From NCBI GenBank assembly GCA_031269795.1, contig JAISYR010000019.1, forward strand, positions 1-40,245: DNA of 40,245 nt. Direction: 5' to 3'. This document shows, piece by piece, positions 9,253-17,988 of the stretch (position 1 is the stretch's first letter; the number at the start of each line of letters is the position of its first letter). The position numbers and the translations under genes are program-made. The notes below the pieces were generated by a model, which saw only the letters and a program-made list of their open reading frames with translations, searched no databases and was not told where the DNA came from. Source of the stretch: Puniceicoccales bacterium (GTDB lineage Bacteria > Verrucomicrobiota > Verrucomicrobiia > Opitutales > JAIRKQ01).

Positions 9253-10479
9253 ATGTGCATGGATAGATGTGAAAATATGTTGAGATTGCTGAGAAAAATT
9301 GTGTCCAATCCTTTAGTACAATTGATTTTTGCTATGTTTTTATGTTCATGTTTCTATACCAACTTATCCGTCGACACGATAAGATTTTTTTTAACAATTA
9401 GCACATGTCTAAGGGCATTATTAACATTTATCCTGCCATTTCTGCTTTTTAGCTTCATTGCAGTGGCCCTTTCTGCAATTCCCAGGGAAGGAATGCTATT
9501 CGTCCTAGTCCTAATGGCAACGATATTTATATCAAACTTTATCAACATACTTATCTCCGGCAGCGTAGGATATATGATGTTATCTGGCACTGTCGCAAAG
9601 GAAGTAAACGATAACGTATTATCCATAATGCCGCTGTTTTCTCTACAACTGCCTGTGGTGGCCAAAACGCTCCATGCCCTGATATTCGGTATCATAGTGG
9701 GGTTCACAAATTCGCTCTGCCCCAATAGATACGTCAATACGATCATCAGTCTAATGCACGATGGTGTGATGAAGTTCATGAAACGTTTCTTTGTTCCACT
9801 GCTGCCAATCTTTGTTTCTGGATTTTTGTTAAAATTGTTCGCAGAAGGGAAAATGACAGGGTTTTTGAAAGAAAATTCGAAAATCTGTTTCGTTATGTGT
9901 ATCTTCCTATGGACCTACCTAACCTTGTGGCTTTTCATGGCAGCATCTTTTAAAAGAAAGAGAGCAGGGGAAATTTTCAAAAATACTGTGCCGGCCATTG
10001 TTACGGCATTTAGCAGTATGTCTAGCGCAGCTGCTCTTCCGCTTTCCCTGGAAGCAGCACACAAAAATACAAAGGATAAGGTATTGTCCGATGCTTTCAT
10101 GCCATTGACCCTTAATTTTCACATGCTGGGAGACACCATCATAATTCCCATCCTAGCGATGACAATTATGCTAGCATTCAACCATCCTCTCCCCAATGTG
10201 CCGACTTTTCTCATATTTGGAGTGCTCTTCGTTTTGAACAAATTTGCCGGTGGAGGAGTTCCCAGTGGAACCATTATGGTGACCGTACCTTTGTTGCGGG
10301 ACTACCTTGGATTTGATGATTCGATGATCGCATTTGCCATAGCATTCTATGGGGTGATCGATCCCATAGCAACGTCAGGCAACGTGGCCGCCAACAATTT
10401 CTTCGTTGTCATATTTCAAAAATTTAGCAATTTTACCAGAAAAAGGTTCAAAACACGTGATAATTCTAACATTTCATAG
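9253..10479 (+). CDS. Dicarboxylate/amino acid:cation symporter (DAACS family)
   Basis: This inner-membrane secondary transporter takes up dicarboxylates or acidic/neutral amino acids with Na+ or H+. The 408 residues are dominated by hydrophobic helices. The family's re-entrant loop appears as SSMSSAAALPLSLEAA. The later loop and helix carry FAGGGVPSGTIMV, and the substrate/cation helix appears as IDPIATSGNVAANN, in the expected order. The substrate cannot be told from sequence. The start could be ATG 9253 or ATG 9259; GGAAG at 9249-9253 fits the second better. Its place between argS and pyruvate:ferredoxin oxidoreductase suggests uptake of carbon or nitrogen sources, which is inference only. 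Confidence 0.82.
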   Translation: MCMDRCENMLRLLRKIVSNPLVQLIFAMFLCSCFYTNLSVDTIRFFLTISTCLRALLTFILPFLLFSFIAVALSAIPREGMLFVLVLMATIFISNFINILISGSVGYMMLSGTVAKEVNDNVLSIMPLFSLQLPVVAKTLHALIFGIIVGFTNSLCPNRYVNTIISLMHDGVMKFMKRFFVPLLPIFVSGFLLKLFAEGKMTGFLKENSKICFVMCIFLWTYLTLWLFMAASFKRKRAGEIFKNTVPAIVTAFSSMSSAAALPLSLEAAHKNTKDKVLSDAFMPLTLNFHMLGDTIIIPILAMTIMLAFNHPLPNVPTFLIFGVLFVLNKFAGGGVPSGTIMVTVPLLRDYLGFDDSMIAFAIAFYGVIDPIATSGNVAANNFFVVIFQKFSNFTRKRFKTRDNSNIS

Positions 10480-10603
10480 GGAACGATGGACCTTCCCAAT
10501 AGGGAAAATACTGGTAAATATTTATCCAGCAATCGTTTCCACTGAAAATAAGGAATATGGGCAAACAATGTCTTGCCAATTTTGGCACAAAGGTTTTAAA
10601 TGA

Positions 10604-13600
10604 TTGGCAGCGATGAGAAGTGATGAGTTTTGTATCTGTGATGCCAATGAAGCAACTGCCGATGTAGCATATAGGGAAAGTGAAGTTATAGCCATTTATC
10701 CGATTACACCATCGTCACCGATGGCGGAATATTGCGATGAATGGGCAGCAAAGGGGAAAACTAACCGTTGGGGTATTGTCCCGTCGATCAATGAAATGCA
10801 ATCGGAAGGAGGAGCCGCCGGTGCTATGCATGGGGCATTGCAATGCGGAACGCTTACGACAACGTTTACGGCATCCCAGGGATTATTGCTGATGATTCCT
10901 AACATGTATAAAATTGCCGGAGAATTGACCGCCTTTGTCATGCACGTAACTGCGAGGAGTTTGGCAACCCACGGGCTATCAATTTTTGGGGATCATTCCG
11001 ATGTCATGGCATGTCGACAAACGGGATTTGCCATGCTGGCTTCGAATTCCGTACAGGAAGCACACGATATGGCGTGTATTGCCCATGCGGCAACGCTGGA
11101 AGCACGGGTACCATTTATGCATTTTTTTGATGGCTTTAGGACTTCCCATGAAGTTAATACCTACAAGCGTGTTAGCGATGAAATTTTGTCCCAGTTAATC
11201 GATGAAAAATTCGTTGCGGAACACCGGGCCCGTTCGCTGTCGCCGGATAATCCATTTATCCGCGGAACATCACAAAACCCCGACGTTTATTTTCAAGGAA
11301 GGGAAAGAAGCAATGAATTCTACGATAGGGCTGCCGACATTGTTGAAAAATATATGGACTTGTTTGGCAGGTTGACAGGGAGATGTTACAAACCGTTCGA
11401 ATATTTGGGATCCCAGGATGCCGACCGAGTGGTTATCTCCATGGGATCATCCTGTGAAACTCTGGCAAAAACAGTGAAATATTTGGAAAAAGATGGAGAA
11501 AAGGTCGGACTAGTTAAGGTCCATTTGTATCGGCCATTTTCAGTAAAGCACTTTGTAGCCGTTCTTCCGAAATCCGTAAAACGGATCGCAATTTTAGATC
11601 GGACAAAAGAACCGGGTGCAGTCGGGGAACCACTATTCGAGGATGTGATCTCCGCATTGGAAGAAGCAAGGTCAAATGAAGTGAGCATAACCGCAATCGG
11701 CGGACGCTATGGATTGGGATCGAAGGAGTTTTCTCCGGCGATGGCAAAGGCGATTTTCGACGAGTTGCGCAAAGAAAATCCAAAAAAACACTTCACCATA
11801 GGCATCGACGATGATATTACACACACGTCCCTAGCCTATGACGCAAATTTCAAAATAGAAGATAGGGATCTGTTCGAAGCGATATTTTTCGGTCTTGGGG
11901 CAGATGGGACCGTTGGTGCCAATAAAAATACCATCAAAATAATCGGGACGGAAACCGATAGCTATGCCCAGGCATATTTTGTCTATGATTCCAAAAAGTC
12001 AGGTGCCATGACAGTGTCTCACCTGCGCTTCGGTCCAAACCCGATAGAAGCGCCCTATTTGATTGATAGGGCAAATTTTGTTGCATGCCACCAATATTCA
12101 TTTTTGAACAGGTATGATATTCTTAAATACGCTCGGACTGGAGCAATTTTATTGTTGAATACCCCTCACAGCCAAGAGGATTTATGGCAACATCTCCCCC
12201 GGGAAGTGCAGAGTGAAATTCAACGGTTGAATTTGGAGGTCTATGCAATAGACGCCTATAATGTAGCAAGAAAAGCGGGGATGGGTGGTCGAACAAATAC
12301 TATTATGCAAACTTGTTTTTTTGCCATTTCGGGGATTTTACCCCGGGAAGATGCCATTGCAAAGATAAAGCATGCCATTAAAAAGACCTACGGATCAAAA
12401 GGGGAAACGGTGGTACAGAAAAATTTCACCGCCGTAGAAATGACGTTGGAACATTTGTATAAGCTTGATACAACAGGCAAAATTAATGGCTGTGAAAGGC
12501 CCGTAATCGTTTCTTCAAACGCTCCAGATTTTGTTAGAAATGTCATTGCGAAAATGATGGCAAATGCCGGGGATGAGTTGCCCGTGAGTGCATTTCCTTC
12601 CGATGGAACATGGCCATCCGGAACAACCCGTTGGGAAAAACGTAACATTGCCCAGGAAATCCCGATTTGGAATCCCGAGCTATGCATACAGTGTAACAAA
12701 TGCATAACGGTTTGCCCCCATGCTGCCATTCGTTCCAAGTTTTACGATGCAAGTTTGTTGCAAGCAGCTCCTCCGGAATTTAGATCGACGGATTTCCGTT
12801 CCAAGGACAACCCAAATTGCAAATTTTCCGTTCAAGTTGCTCCCGAAGATTGTACGGGATGTGGGTTATGCATTGCGGCATGTCCAGCGAAAGATAAGTC
12901 CGACGGGGCAAAAAAGGCACTTAACTTTGTTCCCCACGAAAATGTTGTCGGCGTAGAAAAACAGAACTATGATTTTTTACTATCACTACCGGACCCTGAT
13001 CCGACAACCCTGGGAACGGATTTGAAATCTGTCCAATTCAAGCGACCACTGCTTGAATATTCCGGTGCATGTGCCGGGTGTGGAGAAACACCATATTTAA
13101 AGCTGTTAACCCAAATATTCGGCGATAGGCTATTGATTGCAAACGCGACGGGTTGTTCTTCGATTTATGGGGGCAATTTGCCTACCACGCCCTATTGCAC
13201 GAATGAAGAAGGTAAAGGTCCTGCTTGGGCAAATTCATTGTTTGAGGATAATGCGGAATTTGGCCTTGGCATGCGCATAGCAACGGATCAAAAACAAAAT
13301 ATTTGCCGAGAAATTTTGATTACGATGAAATCAGAAGTTGGCGACAAGCTTGCCAATGAATTGCTGTCATCTCCTCAGACCAGCGAGTTAGAAATTTTCC
13401 AACAGCGGCAACGGGTCAAAGAATTGCGCAATATCTTGCTCAAAATCAATGGTCCAAAATCCGTAATTTTATCCCAGTTGGCCGACTTTTTGGTAGAAAA
13501 ATCCATTTGGATTATCGGTGGAGATGGTTGGGCCTATGACATCGGCTACGGTGGCCTTGACCATGTCCTGGCGAGTGGTAAGAATGTCAACGTCTTGGTT

Positions 13601-14149
13601 CTCGATACGGAGGTATACTCCAATACGGGTGGGCAACAATCGAAGTCAACTCCGACCGGTGCAGTTGCCAAATTTGCAGCAGCAGGAAAGGCAATGCCGA
13701 AAAAAAATCTTGGTCTTCTGGCGGTGACTTATGGCAACATTTACGTCGCCCAAGTATCCTTAGGTGCAAAAGATTCCCAGGTCACTCAAGCTTTTCGCGA
13801 GGCGGAGTCCTATGCCGGTCCTGCATTAATCATTGCCTATTCGCCGTGCATTGCCCATGGATATAATCTACGGGATGGGTTGGAGCAACAAAGAAAAGCT
13901 GTTGCTAGTGGCTATTGGCCATTGTTTCGCTACGATCCAAGAAAGCGAGGGACCGAGCAACTTGCCTTCGCATTGGATTCGAAGGAACCAAGCCTGCCAC
14001 TGATAGATTACATGAGTGCTGAAAACAGATTCAAAACATTAATTGAAAAAAATCCGGAACGAGCTGAAGTTCTGCTCAAAAAAGAAGAAGAGAATATCAG
14101 ATCTCGCTATGCCTTCTACAAAATGCTGTCAAGCCGCACGGACTGGTAA
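10604..14149 (+). CDS. nifJ: Pyruvate:ferredoxin (flavodoxin) oxidoreductase
   Basis: This enzyme oxidatively decarboxylates pyruvate to acetyl-CoA and reduces ferredoxin or flavodoxin, a central step in anaerobes. It is the full-length single-chain form (1181 residues). Domain I has YPITPSSPMAEYCDEWA and a conserved TASQGLLLMIPNMYKIAGE. Two 4Fe-4S motifs follow at about residue 694 (CIQCNKCITVCP) and 750 (CTGCGLCIAACP). The ThDP domain has ACAGCGETPY, a further cluster Cys in NATGCSSIYGG, GDGWAYDIGYGG near 973 and SNTGGQQSKSTPTG. The frame starts at TTG 10604, ten bases after AAAGG (10589-10593). ATG 10613 is the alternative but is 19 bases from that site. It appears monocistronic. Confidence 0.96.
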   Translation: MAAMRSDEFCICDANEATADVAYRESEVIAIYPITPSSPMAEYCDEWAAKGKTNRWGIVPSINEMQSEGGAAGAMHGALQCGTLTTTFTASQGLLLMIPNMYKIAGELTAFVMHVTARSLATHGLSIFGDHSDVMACRQTGFAMLASNSVQEAHDMACIAHAATLEARVPFMHFFDGFRTSHEVNTYKRVSDEILSQLIDEKFVAEHRARSLSPDNPFIRGTSQNPDVYFQGRERSNEFYDRAADIVEKYMDLFGRLTGRCYKPFEYLGSQDADRVVISMGSSCETLAKTVKYLEKDGEKVGLVKVHLYRPFSVKHFVAVLPKSVKRIAILDRTKEPGAVGEPLFEDVISALEEARSNEVSITAIGGRYGLGSKEFSPAMAKAIFDELRKENPKKHFTIGIDDDITHTSLAYDANFKIEDRDLFEAIFFGLGADGTVGANKNTIKIIGTETDSYAQAYFVYDSKKSGAMTVSHLRFGPNPIEAPYLIDRANFVACHQYSFLNRYDILKYARTGAILLLNTPHSQEDLWQHLPREVQSEIQRLNLEVYAIDAYNVARKAGMGGRTNTIMQTCFFAISGILPREDAIAKIKHAIKKTYGSKGETVVQKNFTAVEMTLEHLYKLDTTGKINGCERPVIVSSNAPDFVRNVIAKMMANAGDELPVSAFPSDGTWPSGTTRWEKRNIAQEIPIWNPELCIQCNKCITVCPHAAIRSKFYDASLLQAAPPEFRSTDFRSKDNPNCKFSVQVAPEDCTGCGLCIAACPAKDKSDGAKKALNFVPHENVVGVEKQNYDFLLSLPDPDPTTLGTDLKSVQFKRPLLEYSGACAGCGETPYLKLLTQIFGDRLLIANATGCSSIYGGNLPTTPYCTNEEGKGPAWANSLFEDNAEFGLGMRIATDQKQNICREILITMKSEVGDKLANELLSSPQTSELEIFQQRQRVKELRNILLKINGPKSVILSQLADFLVEKSIWIIGGDGWAYDIGYGGLDHVLASGKNVNVLVLDTEVYSNTGGQQSKSTPTGAVAKFAAAGKAMPKKNLGLLAVTYGNIYVAQVSLGAKDSQVTQAFREAESYAGPALIIAYSPCIAHGYNLRDGLEQQRKAVASGYWPLFRYDPRKRGTEQLAFALDSKEPSLPLIDYMSAENRFKTLIEKNPERAEVLLKKEEENIRSRYAFYKMLSSRTDW

Positions 14150-14242
14150 TGGTTTTAGTGTAAAGATTCATTCTGTTAAAATAAGTGTAAATTGGCGTAA
14201 AAAAGATTGATATTAAGGGAGAATTTTTTAGACTCTTTTTCC

Positions 14243-14986
14243 ATGAAAATACCTGATGATGATATTCAGCCCAGTCATAGGGTCTTGTCTTCTACGGCGA
14301 GTATGGGAGGGCGAATTCGAGCAAACAACACTGCTAATCCCTTGCCTATACCCGAAACAAGTATTCCCTCACAGAGGATTGAAAATTTTCTTGCCAAGAC
14401 TTCGGAATTCAATGCAAATATGTATTCACGCATGCTGTCCAATGAAACGGTTACCTTAGATAAGGTTCCGATGTATGTTTTTGCGTCCCAATCATTCATT
14501 GAGAAATGCCTCGATCTCCGTCCGAAAGAACTTATTGCCCATATGAACTCGTGGAACCAGGAACAGATGTCGGATTTCATAGAAAAATATGATATACTGC
14601 CGGAAGCTATGTTTGGGCGGCTGTTTTCGGAAGGGCTAAATCCTGGCCGCATTCCGAATGATATAAAGCTTTCCCTTCCATTTTTGCGCGTAGCCGCAAA
14701 TGCGAACCCTGGCAAGTTGGCAGAAATCTTGAAAAAAGAAAACATACAAAGTGTTCGGCTGGCTATAAGCGGTTTGCCGGATGAACTGATTACAAATCTT
14801 TGGCAGAATGGCATGCCGACGGTCATGTTACCAGCGAAGAAAAGCTCCAATGATGAATTTGTTTCGCGGATCAGAGCAGTGGACTCGAAACGTTTTGAAG
14901 ATGATATCCAAAACTATACTGTCAACGCCATGCTGCGATCCAAAGTAAAACAATTCTCCCTAAGAGAAAGGTCCGTAAGTACCTAA
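14243..14986 (+). CDS. Unrecognised protein, orphan
   Basis: I do not recognise this family. From ATG 14243 it encodes 247 residues, soluble, without signal peptide or membrane helix. The first 45 residues are polar and Ser/Pro/Asn rich, probably disordered, followed by a helical region with repeated short amphipathic helices (for example LRPKELIAHMNSWNQEQMSDF and LSLPFLRVAANANPGKLAEILKK). The frame can be extended to TTG 14207. AAGGGAG at 14215-14221 is too far (21 bases) from ATG 14243 to be ideal. It lies alone between nifJ and a tRNA, at the border of the accessory region. A disordered N-terminus followed by helices is compatible with a secreted effector, but nothing proves that. Confidence 0.6.
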   Translation: MKIPDDDIQPSHRVLSSTASMGGRIRANNTANPLPIPETSIPSQRIENFLAKTSEFNANMYSRMLSNETVTLDKVPMYVFASQSFIEKCLDLRPKELIAHMNSWNQEQMSDFIEKYDILPEAMFGRLFSEGLNPGRIPNDIKLSLPFLRVAANANPGKLAEILKKENIQSVRLAISGLPDELITNLWQNGMPTVMLPAKKSSNDEFVSRIRAVDSKRFEDDIQNYTVNAMLRSKVKQFSLRERSVST

Positions 14987-15287
14987 GCAAGTCTATGGTT
15001 ATTTTGATTGGGTACACAATAGGTACAATATTAAGATTTGGTTCAGAGTTTCTCGGATGGGATTGGGAGCTGAAGAGTATAACTCGGAGAGCGGCTAGCA
15101 GCCTGGATGGGCTCTTCTATCCTCCACCGCTTGTGAAATATGGTACTGGCCATGATAGGCATTTAAGCGGTATGAGAAATTGCTCACGAAAAATTCGCTA
15201 TCTCCGATACCATCGTGGGTATTTGACCAGCTTCTTGTGTCTACGATTTCTATTTGTTTTAGAGCAAAACTGGTTTTAACAAGACGC
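14987..15287 (+). other. Stretch without a supported gene
   Basis: A 94-codon frame from ATG 14995 exists, but its composition (Arg, Leu and Tyr rich, no domain, no ribosome site) does not look like a protein. I see no repeat or RNA gene here. Confidence 0.5.
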
Positions 15288-15317
15288 TTGACAAAAGGTA
15301 CCCCTTGTGCTTGATAT
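15288..15317 (+). promoter_or_regulatory. Promoter of the CAU tRNA gene
   Basis: TTGACA at 15288-15293 and TGATAT at 15312-15317 are 18 bases apart. Transcription would start about 15324, just upstream of the mature tRNA end at 15331. Confidence 0.6.
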
Positions 15318-15330
15318 TTTTCGGTTCCAT

Positions 15331-15405
<75 letters not shown>

Positions 15406-15607
15406 GTCACAAAAGCTGATAACCGCAGGCCCTGCGGGGGATATGGGAAACATAGAACAGGGTGTCGATAAAAATTCATTGCCGCAATATAGCCGCAAAA
15501 AACACGTCTTCAGAAAAAAGGGAATTCGCTTTTGAGGGCGAAAAAGAAATGAAAATTTTTTGGATTTTTAGATAATGTCTTTGAAAGAACAAAAGCATTG
15601 AGAAAGG

Positions 15608-16417
15608 ATGAGGGATGAGTACACTGAGGTCCAAGGAGGAAGCCTGGTGGAGAATAGGGAAAGTGAAGAAAAGAGACAAGGGACGAAGGAGACGAAAGGG
15701 ATAAGAGGAGTATTGGTAGGCATCCCGTTGATGGGAAGCATGCTGTGGATGCTGCTATGCGGAGGGTGCCAGACGTTTGGAAGAGGAGGAGGATTGCTGG
15801 TGCCTGGAACGTTGGGCAGTCAGAGCACGGAGCTGAAGGACATCAACGGGAGATTGTACGACCATTTTGCATACACCAGCGATAGGCTCAGCCTTACGGA
15901 GGAGTGGCTGGAAAAGCTCATACGGCTGCACCGTCCAAGGAGAGTCTATGTTGATAGCGGGGGACTGGGCCTTGGCCTATCCCAGGACCTAGCAATGAAG
16001 TACGGCGGTGTGGTGCGCGGGATAAACTTTGGGGAACGTCCCGATGATATTGAAAATTATGCCAACAAGAGGGGAGAAATGTTCGACCGGGTGAGGTGCT
16101 ACTTTGCCGGGGGCCCCATATCCCTGTGCGCTACGGAGGGTCTCGTTGAAGAGATGCAGGCGGTCACCGTGGACCCGGAAAAGCCGAAACTTACCATCTG
16201 CCGGAAGGATGACATACGTAAGGTTATCGGCCGGTCGACGAACTATTTGGACGCCCTTGCGTTGACGTTTGCGGAGGACACACAGGTTGGGGGCTATGGT
16301 ACCAGCGACTTGCCGGATGTGGTATTTCTAGCCCCTCCCCTAAACTGTCCATTTACCATTTTCACGTCCTGTTTGTCCACTCTTTTCGGCTTCCATTTGA
16401 TCCATAGCCGAGAATAA
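15608..16417 (+). CDS. Lipoprotein-like N-terminus joined to phage terminase large-subunit nuclease domain
   Basis: The frame encodes up to 269 residues. Residues about 36-55 form a hydrophobic segment ending in LLCGGC, a plausible lipobox; starting at ATG 15731 would place this as a signal peptide. From about residue 105 the sequence matches the C-terminal RNase H-like nuclease of large terminases: VYVDSGGLGLGL with the first acidic residue, GINFGERPDD, ENYANKRGEMFDRVR, and finally KDDIRKVIGRSTNYLDALALTFAED. The ATPase half of terminase is missing, so packaging is impossible. The last 25 or so residues look like read-through sequence. This is most likely a prophage deletion remnant that fused two frames. 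A second copy of the 5' part begins at the right end of the window. A terminator follows at 16431. Confidence 0.6.
   Translation: MRDEYTEVQGGSLVENRESEEKRQGTKETKGIRGVLVGIPLMGSMLWMLLCGGCQTFGRGGGLLVPGTLGSQSTELKDINGRLYDHFAYTSDRLSLTEEWLEKLIRLHRPRRVYVDSGGLGLGLSQDLAMKYGGVVRGINFGERPDDIENYANKRGEMFDRVRCYFAGGPISLCATEGLVEEMQAVTVDPEKPKLTICRKDDIRKVIGRSTNYLDALALTFAEDTQVGGYGTSDLPDVVFLAPPLNCPFTIFTSCLSTLFGFHLIHSRE
15615..15704 (+). CDS. Small basic peptide, copy 1 of a duplicated cassette
   Basis: ATG 15615 follows AGAAAGGA with six-base spacing and opens a 29-codon frame rich in Lys, Arg and Glu (begins MSTLRSKEEAWW, contains GKVKKRD). A related peptide is encoded at 40111-40218 (MSTLESKEEARW, GKVKKRD); the two share about 20 of 29 aligned residues. 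The competing frame that runs into the lipoprotein is equally conserved, so which is translated is unresolved. Function is unknown. Confidence 0.35.
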   Translation: MSTLRSKEEAWWRIGKVKKRDKGRRRRKG

Positions 16418-16430
16418 ATAACCCTGAGCG

Positions 16431-16454
16431 AAAACAGCGAACAGCTGTTTTTTT
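16431..16454 (+). terminator. Rho-independent terminator
   Basis: AAAACAGC (16431-16438), loop GAACA, GCTGTTTT (16444-16451), then continuing T residues to 16454. It closes the terminase-remnant transcript and lies just before the tRNA-Leu-like gene. Confidence 0.75.
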
Positions 16455-16497
16455 GTTGCTTTTAAACGCAAAACTTTTTTGATGTAACGAAGATTAT

Positions 16498-16581
16498 GCT
16501 CAGGTGGTGGAATCGGTAGACACGCACGCTTGAGGGGCGTGTACCTATGGTGTATGGGTTCGAGTCCGGCTGCTCCGACCA
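16498..16581 (+). tRNA. tRNA-Leu(GAG)-like gene with a mismatched, tRNA-Pro-like 3' end
   Basis: The 5' three quarters are a clear tRNA-Leu: GCTCAGG, the class II D-arm, anticodon stem CACGC/GCGTG with loop TTGAGGG (GAG), and a variable arm ACC-TAT-GGT. The 3' end does not fit. After the T-loop TTCGAGT the sequence is CCGGC then TGCTCCG-ACCA. TGCTCCG cannot pair with GCTCAGG at any of six positions (one wobble only), and two or three T-stem pairs fail. C1-G72 with A73, implied by the CCGACCA end, is typical of tRNA-Pro. The gene therefore looks chimeric at the T-arm and is probably non-functional. Confidence 0.6.
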
Positions 16582-16618
16582 CGAGCGCCTAGAAAGGTGG
16601 ATCAAATTTTAAATTTCC

Positions 16619-16634
16619 CGGCAGTGCTCTGCCG
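16619..16634 (-). terminator. Hairpin downstream of the 441-residue gene
   Basis: CGGCAG and CTGCCG form a perfect 6-bp stem with a four-base loop, 22 bases beyond the stop at 16657. Read on the minus strand it is followed by an A/T-rich stretch rather than a clean T-run, so termination is plausible but not certain. Confidence 0.35.
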
Positions 16635-16656
16635 TAAAATCGCTGAAGTTTTTCAA

Positions 16657-17982
16657 TTATTGATGTTTATGTTTGCTACTCAACAGTTCGTACGCTACTT
16701 TGCCATCCCTAACAACTGTTCCGAGAGCTCCCACTCCTGCGCTAATTGCTACGGGAATCGCTGGAGCAGCTGCACCAAAAGTTGCCACACAAGCAATAAC
16801 AGAGGCAGTCGTTGCTAGGACTGCACCGGAAATCTTTAAGCCCTTTATTGCTCGTGCCTTGTTCAATTTGGAACTTACGACATCATGGGCTGTTTGAATA
16901 TCTTGTCTTACTTTTGCCAATTCTTTTTGCACATCGGGATCCGTCACATCTTGAGTCCATTCGTCAAACCTATCCAGGGCTGTATGTAAAAACTGTCTTG
17001 TGTCTTTTTTACCGAATGTGCCGAAATTAGTATCCTCGGGGGCTTCAAAATCTGTACTTTTTTCTGGATGTGTCAAAACATCGATAGCCAATCCATTGCA
17101 TTCTCTAAGAGATAGGAGTGCATCTGGTGCTAGCCTTATGCCGCGCGCTTCCAACTGAGCTCTGTCACCATCGAGAATTCCTTCAGTTTGTTGCATCTCT
17201 CTTTCATAGGTTTTCCCTATCGCTGCCTGTGCAATCCCGCTTACGGAATCAAGGCTTGATACCGCAACTTTTACAGCCGTTGGCACTAAACTAGCACCAC
17301 AAGACCCTACCGCTGTGGTAACGCCAACAGCGATTGAAACTGCCTTAGATACACACCCAATTGTCTTTGCCACCCTTGCTCTATTCAGTTTTAAGTGCAC
17401 AACTTGTTTTGCCGCCGTTAGAATCGCTCTAGCACCATCAACTTCAGGCCCACTCATTCCATCAAGCTTTTCTAGCCCAGCTTTTATCTTGCGCAATGTA
17501 TCTTTTTTACCAAATTTTGGTCCATCTCCATCACTAGTTTCCTCAAAATTCCTATGCTTTTCTGGATGTGTCAATACGTCGACTGCTAATCTAACACTTT
17601 CCTGTATTCCTTTATCATCAATTGTTGCTATAAAACTATCAACAGCCTTCCCAATGTCATCACCTGGTTTTCTTCCTATCGATGTTTTTGATGCTTTTAC
17701 GAGTACTCCATCAATAAATGAAATACTTGACGCTGCGAATTGTACCCAATCTTTTTTTACAAAAGCATCACATGCCGTCGCAAAAGGGAATACTATTCCC
17801 TTTATTTCCTCGCCCTTCGATACTACTTCCACAACACGACTGCCTAGGGTAGTATCTGTCGTTTGCCTTGTTCTTTCTTGACGTAGAGCATTACCTGGGT
17901 TGACAATTTTAGATTCGCTCCCAGACCCTGACGTTTCTTCTGTTACACTACCTCGTGCCCCACCATGTACTATCACACCCAC
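16657..17982 (-). CDS. Unrecognised 441-residue protein with a tandem-duplicated domain and hydrophobic segments
   Basis: I do not recognise the family. Two copies of a unit of about 170 residues are visible. LAVDVLTHPEK (132-142) recurs as LAIDVLTHPEK (298-308), FGKKDT (157-162) as FGKKDT (323-328), and LKLNRARVAK (197-206) as SKLNKARAIK (371-380). Each copy ends in a long Ala/Val/Gly hydrophobic stretch (about 207-240 and 381-423) that could insert in a membrane. Residues 10-50 are polar and probably disordered. No signal peptide is seen. GTG 17982 is the start used, and a good promoter (17989-18016) would place the transcript start on or next to it. It stands alone on the minus strand between a chimeric tRNA and a DUF4013-like gene. 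The helical, membrane-seeking repeats recall secreted effectors or pore formers, but that is inference. Confidence 0.72.
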   Translation of the reverse strand: MGVIVHGGARGSVTEETSGSGSESKIVNPGNALRQERTRQTTDTTLGSRVVEVVSKGEEIKGIVFPFATACDAFVKKDWVQFAASSISFIDGVLVKASKTSIGRKPGDDIGKAVDSFIATIDDKGIQESVRLAVDVLTHPEKHRNFEETSDGDGPKFGKKDTLRKIKAGLEKLDGMSGPEVDGARAILTAAKQVVHLKLNRARVAKTIGCVSKAVSIAVGVTTAVGSCGASLVPTAVKVAVSSLDSVSGIAQAAIGKTYEREMQQTEGILDGDRAQLEARGIRLAPDALLSLRECNGLAIDVLTHPEKSTDFEAPEDTNFGTFGKKDTRQFLHTALDRFDEWTQDVTDPDVQKELAKVRQDIQTAHDVVSSKLNKARAIKGLKISGAVLATTASVIACVATFGAAAPAIPVAISAGVGALGTVVRDGKVAYELLSSKHKHQ

Positions 17983-17988
17983 AAAGTT

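Noticed and set aside
16340-16582. Minus-strand frame starting MVGAAGLEP
   Set aside because: This is the antisense of the tRNA-Leu-like gene and terminator, a common false prediction over tRNAs.
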